Source: CAYSDL01 sp964429875 (GTDB lineage Bacteria > Fidelibacterota > Marinisomatia > SCGC-AAA003-L08 > D37C17). From it: DNA of 11,058 nucleotides. The position numbers and the translations under genes are program-made. The notes under the pieces were generated by a model. That model did not search any database and was not told the DNA's origin. It was given only the letters and a program-made list of their open reading frames with translations. Positions 1 through 5,893 of this stretch are shown here, piece by piece (positions within the stretch are counted from its first letter, which is position 1; each line of letters opens with the position of its first letter). The stretch lies in the NCBI GenBank assembly GCA_964429875.1, contig CAYSDL010000044.1:1-11058 (forward strand), in the 5' to 3' direction.

Positions 1-55
<55 letters not shown>

Positions 56-59
56 TCCA

Positions 60-87
60 AAACCCTTCGCTATGAGGGGTTTTTTGT
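60..87 (+). terminator. Rho-independent terminator of tRNA-Val
   Basis: A hairpin pairs ACCCTTC (62-68, one T-G wobble) with GAGGGGT (74-80) around a 5-base loop, and runs straight into a T tract (80-85). It lies six bases after the tRNA end. A diverged copy follows the partial tRNA at attR, so the terminator was duplicated with the att site. Confidence 0.85.
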
Positions 88-116
88 ATTCTCTCAATAT
101 TCCCTCTTTTTGTTAT

Positions 117-214
117 AAAAAACGTTAAAAACACCTCGTATAGTCAGTATATAGTCAGTTTTATAACTTACTGTTGCTATTGATTTACTGCAAGCAGTAT
201 GTGTAAGTTTTGGT
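117..214 (+). repeat. Repeat RA, copy 1 (candidate leaderless promoter of the cyclase)
   Basis: First of four copies of a repeat ending immediately before a start codon. RA1 and RA2 (1450-1547) are identical for 78 bp (117-194) and differ at only three bases in the remainder up to the ATG. TATAGTCAG occurs twice (139-147, 150-158), 11 bp apart. TTGATT (180-185), an 18-bp spacer, TAAGTT (204-209) and five bases then lead to ATG at 215. There is no Shine-Dalgarno sequence. A TANNNT -10 element five bases from the start codon is the known signature of leaderless bacterial transcripts, so RA is read here as a promoter whose RNA starts at or near the AUG. Confidence 0.8.
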
Positions 215-1450
215 ATGTCTTCCACTACAAAAAGAAAACTTGCAGCCATTATGTTTACCGACATTGTTGGTTTTTCAAAGATTATGGGTGATGATGAATC
301 AACAGCTATTAGCATTTTAGATAATCAAGAATCAATAGTTTCTTCCTTAATTAATCAATATACTGGTAATATTATAAAACGTACTGGAGATGGCTATTTA
401 ATAGAATTTTCTTCTTCTGTTGATGCAGTTAATTGTGCAATTGAAATGCAAAAATTAATTGATGAAAACAACTCAAATGAAAATAGCCTAAATTTTTTAA
501 TAAGAATTGGAATTCATATTGGTGATATAATGGTAATAGGTGATGATATTATTGGCGATGGTGTAAATATCGCAGCTAGAATTGAACCATTAGCACATCC
601 AGGTGGAATTTGTATTACTGAAGCTGTATATCAATCAGTGAAAAGTAAATTAGATATTAAACCTAAAAGAATTGATGAAGTAGATTTAAAACATATTGAT
701 GATAAGTATACAATATATAGTTTTCTTTCTTCTGAAGATTCAATATTAGATAGTAAAAAGTCCAATAATATTTTTTCAGGAAAAATCGAATTAAAAATTG
801 AAAGAATCATTAATAAATTTAATAATATCACAGATGCTCCGAAGTTATTTTTTTTATATTATTTATCGATATATGTTATTTCTAAAATTTTCAAAGTAGC
901 AGCTGTTTTTATAAGTCAATGTATGTATTATATTGAAGTTAATATTATTCCATTTATTAATCTTGATAAATTGCCTGAAAAAATTACAAGTAAGCTCCCC
1001 ATATTTAATGAAGTCTACTTACCTGATTATACTGCAATCTTTACAACTGATGTATCAAAAGGGCTTATTTCTATTTCTATTGCATCTGGAATTTTACTTT
1101 ATATGACTTTAAAGAAGAAATCAACCATTACATTTAGAGATATAAGGTCAGTTGATAATATTGTAAATATATTACTTGTACAAATGGATTTTAAATTTTT
1201 AGGAAAGAATAAAGAAAAAATTGAATACTATTGGGATGGAGAAGAAGATGAAAACTTCAGGAAGATAAAATCATTTATTCGAAATAATTTATATTTAAAA
1301 AAAATAAATACTTTGCATTTAGTTTTTGATGGGAATACAGTATCTATTAATGGTCAAAATTGGCAAGTAAATAGAATAATGAAAGAAATTAAAAAATTTG
1401 TAAATAAGAATAGAGCTATACAAAGCAACGCAAATACCATTCCTAATTAA
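215..1450 (+). CDS. Class III adenylate cyclase with two membrane segments and a novel C-terminal region
   Basis: Predicted to make cyclic AMP from ATP. The N-terminal catalytic domain (about 8-170) has every key residue in place: metal-binding D16 (in FTDIVGFSKI) and D59 (in KRTGDG), transition-state N118 and R122 (in GDGVNIAAR), and the adenine-selecting pair K55 and D111, favouring adenylate over guanylate cyclase. After a linker come a hydrophobic stretch at about 209-240 and a second at about 283-299, then a soluble C-terminal region of about 110 residues that I do not recognise. This order (cyclase first, membrane segments after, no TPR or beta-propeller output) is unusual. The start is set by RA1, five bases after its -10-like hexamer; no ribosome site is visible. 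The stop codon TAA is the first part of repeat RA2. The gene is the first cargo gene after tRNA-Val. Confidence 0.9.
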   Translation: MSSTTKRKLAAIMFTDIVGFSKIMGDDESTAISILDNQESIVSSLINQYTGNIIKRTGDGYLIEFSSSVDAVNCAIEMQKLIDENNSNENSLNFLIRIGIHIGDIMVIGDDIIGDGVNIAARIEPLAHPGGICITEAVYQSVKSKLDIKPKRIDEVDLKHIDDKYTIYSFLSSEDSILDSKKSNNIFSGKIELKIERIINKFNNITDAPKLFFLYYLSIYVISKIFKVAAVFISQCMYYIEVNIIPFINLDKLPEKITSKLPIFNEVYLPDYTAIFTTDVSKGLISISIASGILLYMTLKKKSTITFRDIRSVDNIVNILLVQMDFKFLGKNKEKIEYYWDGEEDENFRKIKSFIRNNLYLKKINTLHLVFDGNTVSINGQNWQVNRIMKEIKKFVNKNRAIQSNANTIPN

Positions 1451-1547
1451 AAAAACGTTAAAAACACCTCGTATAGTCAGTATATAGTCAGTTTTATAAC
1501 TTACTGTTGCTATTGATTTACTGCAAGTGGCATGTGTAAGTTTTGGT
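1450..1547 (+). repeat. Repeat RA, copy 2 (before the LRR lipoprotein)
   Basis: 98 of 101 bases match RA1 when the start codon is included; the three differences are all transitions within 1528-1531. It begins in the A run holding the cyclase stop codon (TAA 1448-1450), so there is no spacer between the gene and the repeat. TATAGTCAG is present twice, 11 bp apart. TTGATT (1513-1518), N18, TAAGTT (1537-1542) and five bases lead to ATG 1548. No ribosome binding site is present. Confidence 0.8.
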
Positions 1548-2216
1548 ATGAAATTCCTGTTTATACTTTTATTATTATTTTTTGGGTGTGATGATTCTCC
1601 TACTGGACCATCATTAGATTTATGTGGTGTTGTTGGTGGAAATGATATAAATGAAGATGGCTATCATTGTGGAGATTTACAAGTATTACAAGATATTATT
1701 GATGCTAATCCAAGTTTAGAGGGTCAGAATCCTACAGAAATGGGTTATTTTCAGGAATGGAATAATGATGGAAGATTATTTCATTTGTCTTTAGATGACA
1801 GCCAAATAATAAGTCTTCCTGAAAGCATTGGTGATTTAAGTAGTTTGGAAGTGTTGTTAATACGTCACACCCCACTAACAAATGTTCCGGAGAGCATAGG
1901 TGATTTAAGTAGTTTGGAATGGTTGGAGTTAGAAGACAACCAACTAATAAGTATTCCTGAAAGTATTGGTGAATTAAGTAGTTTGGAACATTTGAATTTA
2001 TCTAACAGCCAATTCACAAGTCTTCCTGAAAGTATTGGTCAATTGAATAGTTTGGAATATTTGGGAATACACCACAACCAACTCACAAGTATCCCTGAAA
2101 GCATTTGTAATCTTCCTAATGTAAATGTAAATGTAAGTAATAATTATTTATGTGAAGAATATCATTATGAATGTATCATTTCTTGGAACCCTCAAGACCA
2201 AACTAACTGTCCATAA
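1548..2216 (+). CDS. Leucine-rich-repeat surface lipoprotein
   Basis: A 222-aa predicted outer-surface lipoprotein. Residues 1-13 form a hydrophobic signal ending in a lipobox-like LFFG before C14, the probable lipidated cysteine. An N-cap region (about 30-90) with SLEG and a GYFQEW-type motif precedes five 23-residue leucine-rich repeats starting at residues 91, 114, 137, 160 and 183, each opening with PESI. A cysteine-containing C-cap closes the protein. LRR proteins of this kind bind proteins or glycans; the ligand is unknown. A longer GTG start at 1527 is possible, but it lies inside repeat RA2 and would bury the signal peptide, so ATG 1548 is preferred; it aligns with the RA-linked ATG of the other copies. 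The N-cap, LRRs and C-cap resemble those in the 7231 protein outside the element. Confidence 0.85.
   Translation: MKFLFILLLLFFGCDDSPTGPSLDLCGVVGGNDINEDGYHCGDLQVLQDIIDANPSLEGQNPTEMGYFQEWNNDGRLFHLSLDDSQIISLPESIGDLSSLEVLLIRHTPLTNVPESIGDLSSLEWLELEDNQLISIPESIGELSSLEHLNLSNSQFTSLPESIGQLNSLEYLGIHHNQLTSIPESICNLPNVNVNVSNNYLCEEYHYECIISWNPQDQTNCP
1818..2115 (+). repeat. 69-bp tandem coding repeats (LRR units)
   Basis: Unit starts at 1818, 1887, 1956, 2025 and 2094 are in exact 69-bp register, each encoding PESI followed by a diverging leucine-rich unit. DNA similarity between neighbours (for example GATTTAAGTAGTTTGGAA in units 1 and 2) is high enough for slippage or unequal crossing over to change the repeat number. 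Confidence 0.8.
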
Positions 2217-2223
2217 ATAATTC

Positions 2224-2327
2224 AACCCAATCCCCAACCCCACAAGACCAATTGATGGGGGAGGCTGCATCAAAACAACACCCACACCCATTGTGATATA
2301 ATTTTTTGAAAATATTTTGTAAATTCT
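2224..2327 (+). repeat. Repeat RB, copy 1 (3' of LRR gene)
   Basis: A 104-bp non-coding repeat matching 9149-9252 at 98 positions. It starts eight bases after the LRR gene stop. It contains a conserved inverted repeat TTGATG/CATCAA around a 10-base loop beginning GGGGAGGC, then a pyrimidine/A-rich stretch, then TATAAT (2297-2302) within an AT-rich tail. TTGTGA (2291-2296) and TATTTT (2313-2318) with a 16-bp spacer could serve as a promoter for the gene at 2358. It may combine a 3' RNA structure for the upstream gene with a promoter for the downstream one. Both functions are inferred; the repetition itself is directly visible. Confidence 0.75.
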
Positions 2328-2357
2328 GATATTCAAAGTTAATAAATGGGAGGAAAT

Positions 2358-2483
2358 ATGTCTAAAAAAACTAAAATTATTTTACTCGTAATTGGTTTAA
2401 TGGCAGTATGGATAGTTGTTCAAAATAATGGGGATAATCCAATAGAAGCCCCAAGTCGTCCAGATGGCAATTTATGGGAGTGA
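2358..2483 (+). CDS. 41-aa single-pass membrane peptide
   Basis: A short ORF with a strong ribosome site (GGGAGG at 2348-2353, five bases before the ATG). It encodes a lysine-rich start, one hydrophobic segment (about residues 7-22) and a short polar tail ending NLWE. It opens the run of small genes at 2358-4641; the next gene begins six bases after its stop and probably uses the GGGAG at its 3' end. No family recognised. Like the 60-aa peptide at 9277, it follows directly after an RB copy. Confidence 0.72.
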   Translation: MSKKTKIILLVIGLMAVWIVVQNNGDNPIEAPSRPDGNLWE

Positions 2484-2489
2484 TATTTA

Positions 2490-2840
2490 ATGGATAAGAA
2501 ACACACTAAAAAAGAATGGGAAATAGCAAAAGAAGATGAAATGACTGATACTGAGTTCTTAGGTAGATGTGGTCAAATTCTACAAATGGAAGTAAATGAA
2601 AGATGGAGTAGCCACGATACAGATGTAGAAGAATTATTAAGTATGTATGCTACTGATGAGCAATGGAACAAACACCCAATGATGTATGAGTTAGTTATGG
2701 GTAATGGATTAGATGATGAATTATTCCCATTGATTTTTGAACAAACATTCTATGTAGGCAAAAGTGAAAAGGTAGCCAATAGTGAATGGGTAGCAAAGAA
2801 AACTAAAAAAGGCGAAGTAGTGTGGACAAAGATTAAATAA
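2490..2840 (+). CDS. Hypothetical acidic soluble protein, 116 aa
   Basis: I do not recognise this protein. It is soluble, acidic in its first two thirds and lysine-rich at the end, with several tryptophans and methionines; helices are likely throughout and no signal or membrane segment is present. A ribosome site GGGAG (2476-2480) overlaps the end of the preceding ORF. Its stop overlaps the next start in TAATG (2838-2842), which implies translational coupling with the membrane protein that follows. The pairing suggests a soluble partner for a membrane component, but this is inference. Confidence 0.8.
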   Translation: MDKKHTKKEWEIAKEDEMTDTEFLGRCGQILQMEVNERWSSHDTDVEELLSMYATDEQWNKHPMMYELVMGNGLDDELFPLIFEQTFYVGKSEKVANSEWVAKKTKKGEVVWTKIK

Positions 2841-3184
2841 TGAAAGATTTACCATTTAGATTTGGACAATTATATATTATTTGTGGGTTTATAGGGACAC
2901 CATATTTAGTTTATTTAGCAACTCAAGAAAGTTCTCCAATAGAAGCATATTTAAATGTTGGTTTTGCAATATTATTCTTAATTCAATCAATAGGATTATA
3001 TCAAAGAAAATATTGGGGTTTAATAGCATTTTATGTAGAGGTTGTATATGCAACTTTTGTTCAAGGCATTGTTTATGCTATTGTTTATTCAATTGCTTGG
3101 GGACTTTCAACAACAATATATGGATTAATGATTAATTCCCTAATATTGATATATTTTTACAAAAGAAGATTTATGTTTAATTAA
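2840..3184 (+). CDS. Hypothetical multi-pass membrane protein, 114 aa
   Basis: About four hydrophobic segments (roughly 8-27, 37-55, 60-82 and 84-108) with short charged loops (YQRKYW) and a basic C-terminus (YKRRFMFN). No family recognised. It starts within the stop codon of the preceding gene, a one-base overlap, and is followed 12 bases later by the superinfection-immunity-like gene, so it belongs to the same transcript. Confidence 0.8.
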   Translation: MKDLPFRFGQLYIICGFIGTPYLVYLATQESSPIEAYLNVGFAILFLIQSIGLYQRKYWGLIAFYVEVVYATFVQGIVYAIVYSIAWGLSTTIYGLMINSLILIYFYKRRFMFN

Positions 3185-3196
3185 AAAGGAATAAAT

Positions 3197-3514
3197 ATGA
3201 GTGTAGATTGGAAGAGAATTGGAAAGGCAGTTGGAGTATTATGTTTAATGATGTTTTTGCTACAATTTATGGGTGGTAACCCTGAAAATCTACCAATATG
3301 GGCAAAGATAATATTATTCCCATTATGTATTGTAGTGATTTATGTGTTAGTTAAGTATGTATATCTGTATCCATACAATTTAGTTAAAGAGAATAAAAAC
3401 CATAGTAATCCACAAGGTTTGTTAATAATAAATATATTTTTGGGGTGGACATTTATAGGTTGGATACTATGTGTTATATGGGCTACCAACAATAAGAAAA
3501 ATAATGACAAATAA
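3197..3514 (+). CDS. Superinfection immunity family membrane protein (Imm_superinfect-like)
   Basis: A 105-aa membrane protein with three hydrophobic segments (about 10-25, 35-55, 74-95). The last holds NIFLGWTFIGW (79-89), the pattern that defines the superinfection immunity family (Pfam Imm_superinfect, named for phage T4 Imm, which blocks DNA injection by related phages at the inner membrane). Many bacterial members are untested, so the family label does not prove phage exclusion. The ribosome site AAAGGA (3185-3190) lies six bases before the ATG. Placement in an integrase-bearing element with other small membrane proteins fits a role in excluding competitors. Confidence 0.78.
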   Translation: MSVDWKRIGKAVGVLCLMMFLLQFMGGNPENLPIWAKIILFPLCIVVIYVLVKYVYLYPYNLVKENKNHSNPQGLLIINIFLGWTFIGWILCVIWATNNKKNNDK

Positions 3515-3522
3515 GGAGAGAA

Positions 3523-3816
3523 ATGGCAAATATAAAATGTGAAAAATGTGGAAATTATATAGATGAAAAAAATAAAGATAATTGTCCTGCTTGTGGTGGA
3601 AAAGGTGAACTTGAATCAGCAAAAATAACTACAAAGAAAGAAAAATCTCCTCAACCAGTTAAAGTTGTTGATTTTAATATGGAATTTGGTTCAATGGTAA
3701 CATTTATGGTTAAATGGGTAATTGCATCAATACCAGCAATGATAATTTTATTTTTAATTTGGATGGCTTTAATGATGATTTTTGGTGGTACTGTTGCAGG
3801 CTTAATGAGAATATAA
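3523..3816 (+). CDS. Zinc-ribbon membrane protein, 97 aa
   Basis: The N-terminal zinc ribbon has C6-x2-C9 and C21-x2-C24, followed by a charged lysine-rich linker (about 28-48) and a hydrophobic C-terminal half with one or two membrane segments (about 57-93). The zinc ribbon would face the cytoplasm. The ribosome site AGGAG (3514-3518) is four bases before the ATG and begins in the stop region of the previous gene. Function unknown; such small zinc-ribbon/TM proteins are widespread and poorly characterised. Confidence 0.8.
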   Translation: MANIKCEKCGNYIDEKNKDNCPACGGKGELESAKITTKKEKSPQPVKVVDFNMEFGSMVTFMVKWVIASIPAMIILFLIWMALMMIFGGTVAGLMRI

Positions 3817-3872
3817 ATATTACCTTAACTACTTAAATGGAATTTATTTAGATATAACATAAAGGATAAAAT

Positions 3873-4172
3873 ATGAAAGAAAGAGAAATAAAATTATGTA
3901 GATATTGTGCAGAAGAAATATATTTTGAAGCACAGTTATGTAGATTTTGTGGTAAAAAACAAAAATTATTAATTGATAAAATTGATGAAGAATTAAAAGA
4001 TGATGATAATAAAAAACCATTTACTGCATTTGTTTGGATTCCAACAGGGTTACTTATGGGAACAGGATTTTATATGTTGTTCAATAGTTATGGTATTATT
4101 TCTTATGCTCCAGCAATAGCAGGGATTATATATTGGTCTTATATGTATAATAAATATGATGCCCCATATTAA
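3873..4172 (+). CDS. Zinc-ribbon membrane protein, 99 aa
   Basis: The N-terminal ribbon C9-x2-C12 and C23-x2-C26 has the common form CxYCAEEI...CRFCGK, followed by an acidic linker with a run of aspartates and two hydrophobic segments (about 52-69 and 72-91). The ribosome site AAAGGA (3861-3866) is six bases from the ATG. This is the second zinc-ribbon/TM gene in a row; the two share layout but little sequence. A 56-bp gap before it could contain a minor promoter, but nothing clear is seen. Confidence 0.8.
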   Translation: MKEREIKLCRYCAEEIYFEAQLCRFCGKKQKLLIDKIDEELKDDDNKKPFTAFVWIPTGLLMGTGFYMLFNSYGIISYAPAIAGIIYWSYMYNKYDAPY

Positions 4173-4242
4173 ATAAGTGAAGAAGAACATCAAATTTTAT
4201 AATCTTGTAAGGCAAATAAATAGGATAAATAAAGGAGAAAAT

Positions 4243-4641
4243 ATGAAAGATTTTAAATCATTTTTAATAGGGTTTTTAATGGTATCAAGTATGTATGCAG
4301 GATTTTTTGATAAGGTTGAAAATCCAAATGGAACATCAGGCTTACTGACGATAGGATATGATGTAGAAAGTAAATCTCCATATGCTACATTACCAATTTT
4401 TAATTTTTTAACATTTAAATTTCAAAGTGGTAGAGATGGTTACTTAATAAATAACTTACGAAGTGATTACAATTATTACGAGGAAGGACATTTGGCTTGG
4501 GGAAATGTAGATTGTCATGTTAATGATTGCAATGGTAACCCAGATAATGATGCTGTATTATTAACTACTAATGATTACATAGATTTATCAAAATCAACAT
4601 TCATTTTAGAATTTCATGTACCACTTTGGTCTAAAAAATAA
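4243..4641 (+). CDS. Hypothetical exported protein, 132 aa
   Basis: Starts at ATG 4243, chosen because AAAGGAG (4231-4237) is five bases upstream and the product begins with a clear signal peptide (MKDFKSFLIGFL..., probable cleavage near residue 20). A longer GTG reading from 4177 lacks a ribosome site and would bury the signal. The mature protein is rich in aromatic residues and N/D, has two cysteines seven apart (DCHVNDC), and looks beta-rich. No family recognised. Last gene of the plus-strand run; AT-rich, repeat-bearing DNA follows. Confidence 0.75.
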   Translation: MKDFKSFLIGFLMVSSMYAGFFDKVENPNGTSGLLTIGYDVESKSPYATLPIFNFLTFKFQSGRDGYLINNLRSDYNYYEEGHLAWGNVDCHVNDCNGNPDNDAVLLTTNDYIDLSKSTFILEFHVPLWSKK

Positions 4642-4804
4642 GTTGGATTACAATATAAATTAATTTACATTAAAAGTGATGAAGGTAGCAATATCCTCGT
4701 CTTAAAAGTGTGATTTTATTGGTTTTCAAAAACAGTAAATAAAAACACAAAATAAAAACAGTAAATATTGTTGATAAAAATTAGCAATTAAACCTTACTG
4801 TAAG

Positions 4805-4842
4805 AAATCTCTGGCAATTATTGTTGGAGATTTTTGTTTTTT
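4805..4842 (+). terminator. Rho-independent terminator
   Basis: AAATCTC (4805-4811) pairs with GAGATTT (4827-4833), with inner pairing CAA/TTG, followed by TTTTTGTTTTTT. It could end the small-gene transcript or a short RNA starting in the upstream AT-rich repeats. Confidence 0.7.
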
Positions 4843-4888
4843 GAACACAAAATAAAAACAGCAATTAAAAACAATTGCATTAATTGGA

Positions 4889-4936
4889 ACCCCGCAGTGG
4901 AAACGTTTATCAACAATTCTGCTGTGGGGTTTTTGT
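4889..4936 (+). terminator. Terminator-like hairpin just before the 77-aa ORF
   Basis: ACCCCGCAG (4889-4897) pairs with CTGTGGGGT (4922-4930) over nine base pairs with one G-T wobble, followed by TTTTG. It ends only about 10 bases before the ribosome site of the gene at 4955. It could be a terminator, or an attenuator controlling that gene from an upstream promoter. Confidence 0.65.
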
Positions 4937-4954
4937 ATTTAAAAAGGAGATAAA

Positions 4955-5188
4955 ATGAAAAGTAAATACACAATATTATTTCAAGAACAGTTTAATGATA
5001 CAGTTATACAAATCAGGAAAAACAATAAAGAATACATTTTAATGTATTGTAAAAATTCAGTGAAAGATTTTGATAGAAAGGCAAAGCGTATAAGAGATAT
5101 TGATATTAACACTATTATAAAACGCTGTCATATATTGTTTGATATAAATATAACAAAAGATATATTGCTTAATAAACAACTCTGTTGA
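4955..5188 (+). CDS. Hypothetical basic protein, 77 aa
   Basis: Strong ribosome site (AAAGGAG at 4943-4949) five bases before the ATG. A small, lysine/arginine-rich soluble protein with a beta-like first half (KYTILFQEQF, EYILMYC) and a helical second half (FDRKAKRIRDID). No domain recognised. Its size and charge would suit a small DNA- or RNA-binding accessory protein such as an excisionase or regulator of the element, but no helix-turn-helix is clear. It stands alone between structured AT-rich regions. Confidence 0.6.
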   Translation: MKSKYTILFQEQFNDTVIQIRKNNKEYILMYCKNSVKDFDRKAKRIRDIDINTIIKRCHILFDINITKDILLNKQLC

Positions 5189-5214
5189 GCAGCCATGTTT
5201 TTTGTTTTTGCAGT

Positions 5215-5239
5215 AAAGTAAAATATACTTTCTTTTTTA
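5215..5239 (+). terminator. Weak AT-rich terminator candidate
   Basis: AAAGTA (5215-5220) pairs with TACTTT (5226-5231) around a 5-base loop, then C and six T's. The stem is all A-T but for one pair, so it is weak. It lies 27 bases after the 77-aa gene. Confidence 0.35.
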
Positions 5240-5262
5240 TTTTTAATTTTTTCTTTTATACC

Positions 5263-5307
5263 AGTACTATTCAAGGTACTATTAAAAGTACTATATATTA
5301 GTACTAT
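5263..5307. repeat. Iteron-like array: four RGTACTAT units, 12-13 bp apart
   Basis: AGTACTAT at 5263, GGTACTAT at 5275, AGTACTAT at 5287 and AGTACTAT at 5300. Unit starts are 12, 12 and 13 bp apart, placing sites on nearly the same helix face. Arrays like this bind replication initiators (iterons), integrase/excisionase arm domains or cooperative repressors. The array is directly followed by a GC-rich alternating tract. Confidence 0.75.
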
Positions 5308-5450
5308 GTATAGTGCGCGTGCGCGTACGAGAACATTGCTGTGTTGATTATATGGATATTATTCAGAAAGATTATTAATTTGATGACTCTTTTATCATAT
5401 CAATCATTATCAGTGGTGGAATATAGGTGGGTTATTGTTATATAGTTATT

Positions 5451-5471
5451 TGAGGTTGATTCTAAACCTCA
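5451..5471 (-). terminator. Possible 3' hairpin of the minus-strand integrase operon
   Basis: TGAGGTT (5451-5457) and AACCTCA (5465-5471) form a perfect 7-bp stem with a 7-base loop, about 20 bases beyond the stop of the minus-strand gene ending at 5492. On the minus strand it is not followed by a convincing T run, so intrinsic termination is uncertain. Confidence 0.35.
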
Positions 5472-5491
5472 CTTGATTGTAAATAGATGAA

Positions 5492-5875
5492 TTACTTTTT
5501 AGGTTTAAACAATCTGAAAGTAAAAAATGTAAAACAGTAAAAGCCATTAAGTATTATAGCTAAAAGAATCATTGTAGGTAAAGTCATGTATATTGTGTAG
5601 AGCTTTCTCCCTTCATCAGTTGTTAGATAGTATGGATTTAACTTTAATTGTTCAGCAAAATATGTATCCCAGGTCATTGAATATGAATCATATGGTATGA
5701 GCAAGAATAGTGGAATAAAAATAAAAATAATAAAGCTTATAAAAATAAATAGAAATTTTAAATGTATAGGGGAATTATGTTTGCTTTGAGCATATAGCCT
5801 TAATTTAATCCATACCTTCTTATTTTTTAAGAAAGCAATAAATATTATCCCTAATACAATTAGAATTAAACCCAT
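5492..5875 (-). CDS. Hypothetical membrane protein, 127 aa, downstream of the integrase
   Basis: Three hydrophobic segments (about 2-16, 41-60 and 99-119), basic loops, and a loop between the last two segments with many aromatic residues (about 61-98). No family recognised. It starts 18 bases after the integrase stop on the same strand, so is probably co-transcribed. No strong ribosome site is visible. Its position at the end of the integrase transcript suggests cargo or an accessory function of the element. Confidence 0.7.
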   Translation of the reverse strand: MGLILIVLGIIFIAFLKNKKVWIKLRLYAQSKHNSPIHLKFLFIFISFIIFIFIPLFLLIPYDSYSMTWDTYFAEQLKLNPYYLTTDEGRKLYTIYMTLPTMILLAIILNGFYCFTFFTFRLFKPKK

Positions 5876-5893
5876 ATCAAAACTTAAGAATTC

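Larger units (their letters stand above)
4642..4954. other. Gene-free AT-rich structured region
   Basis: No supportable ORF. It contains AAAAACAGTAAATA at 4728-4741 and 4754-4767 (26 bp apart). AACACAAAATAAAAACAG occurs at 4744-4761 and again at 4844-4861, exactly 100 bp apart. There is a perfect short palindrome CTTAC-T-GTAAG (4794-4804), an inverted repeat GCAATT/AATTGC (4861-4878) and two terminator-like hairpins. The density of repeats suggests a regulatory region, a small RNA or a replication start for the element; the sequence does not choose between them. Confidence 0.6.
5189..5491. other. Gene-free region with repeat array, convergent gene ends
   Basis: No supportable ORF. From left to right it holds a T-rich stretch with a weak AAAGTA/TACTTT hairpin (5215-5231) followed by CTTTTTT, a four-copy phased repeat array (5263-5307), a 17-base alternating purine-pyrimidine GC tract (5313-5329) and an inverted repeat TGAGGTT/AACCTCA (5451-5471). 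Plus-strand genes end to its left and the minus-strand integrase operon ends to its right. Confidence 0.6.

Noticed and set aside
1527..1547. GTG start extending the LRR protein by seven residues
   Set aside because: These codons lie in repeat RA2, have no ribosome site and would put MACVSFG before the signal peptide; ATG 1548 aligns with the other RA-linked starts.
2224..2327. RB as a small insertion sequence or MITE
   Set aside because: No terminal inverted repeats at its ends and no target-site duplications are visible; its position is fixed relative to LRR gene stops.
2148..2336. Minus-strand 62-aa ORF across RB1
   Set aside because: It lies antisense to the LRR gene end and repeat RB, with no ribosome site and no protein features; RB conservation looks non-coding.
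4177..4242. GTG start for the exported protein
   Set aside because: No ribosome site, and it would bury the signal peptide; ATG 4243 has AAAGGAG at the right distance.
5263..5307. CRISPR-like array
   Set aside because: Units are 8 bp with 4-5 bp gaps, too short for CRISPR repeats and spacers, and no cas gene is present.
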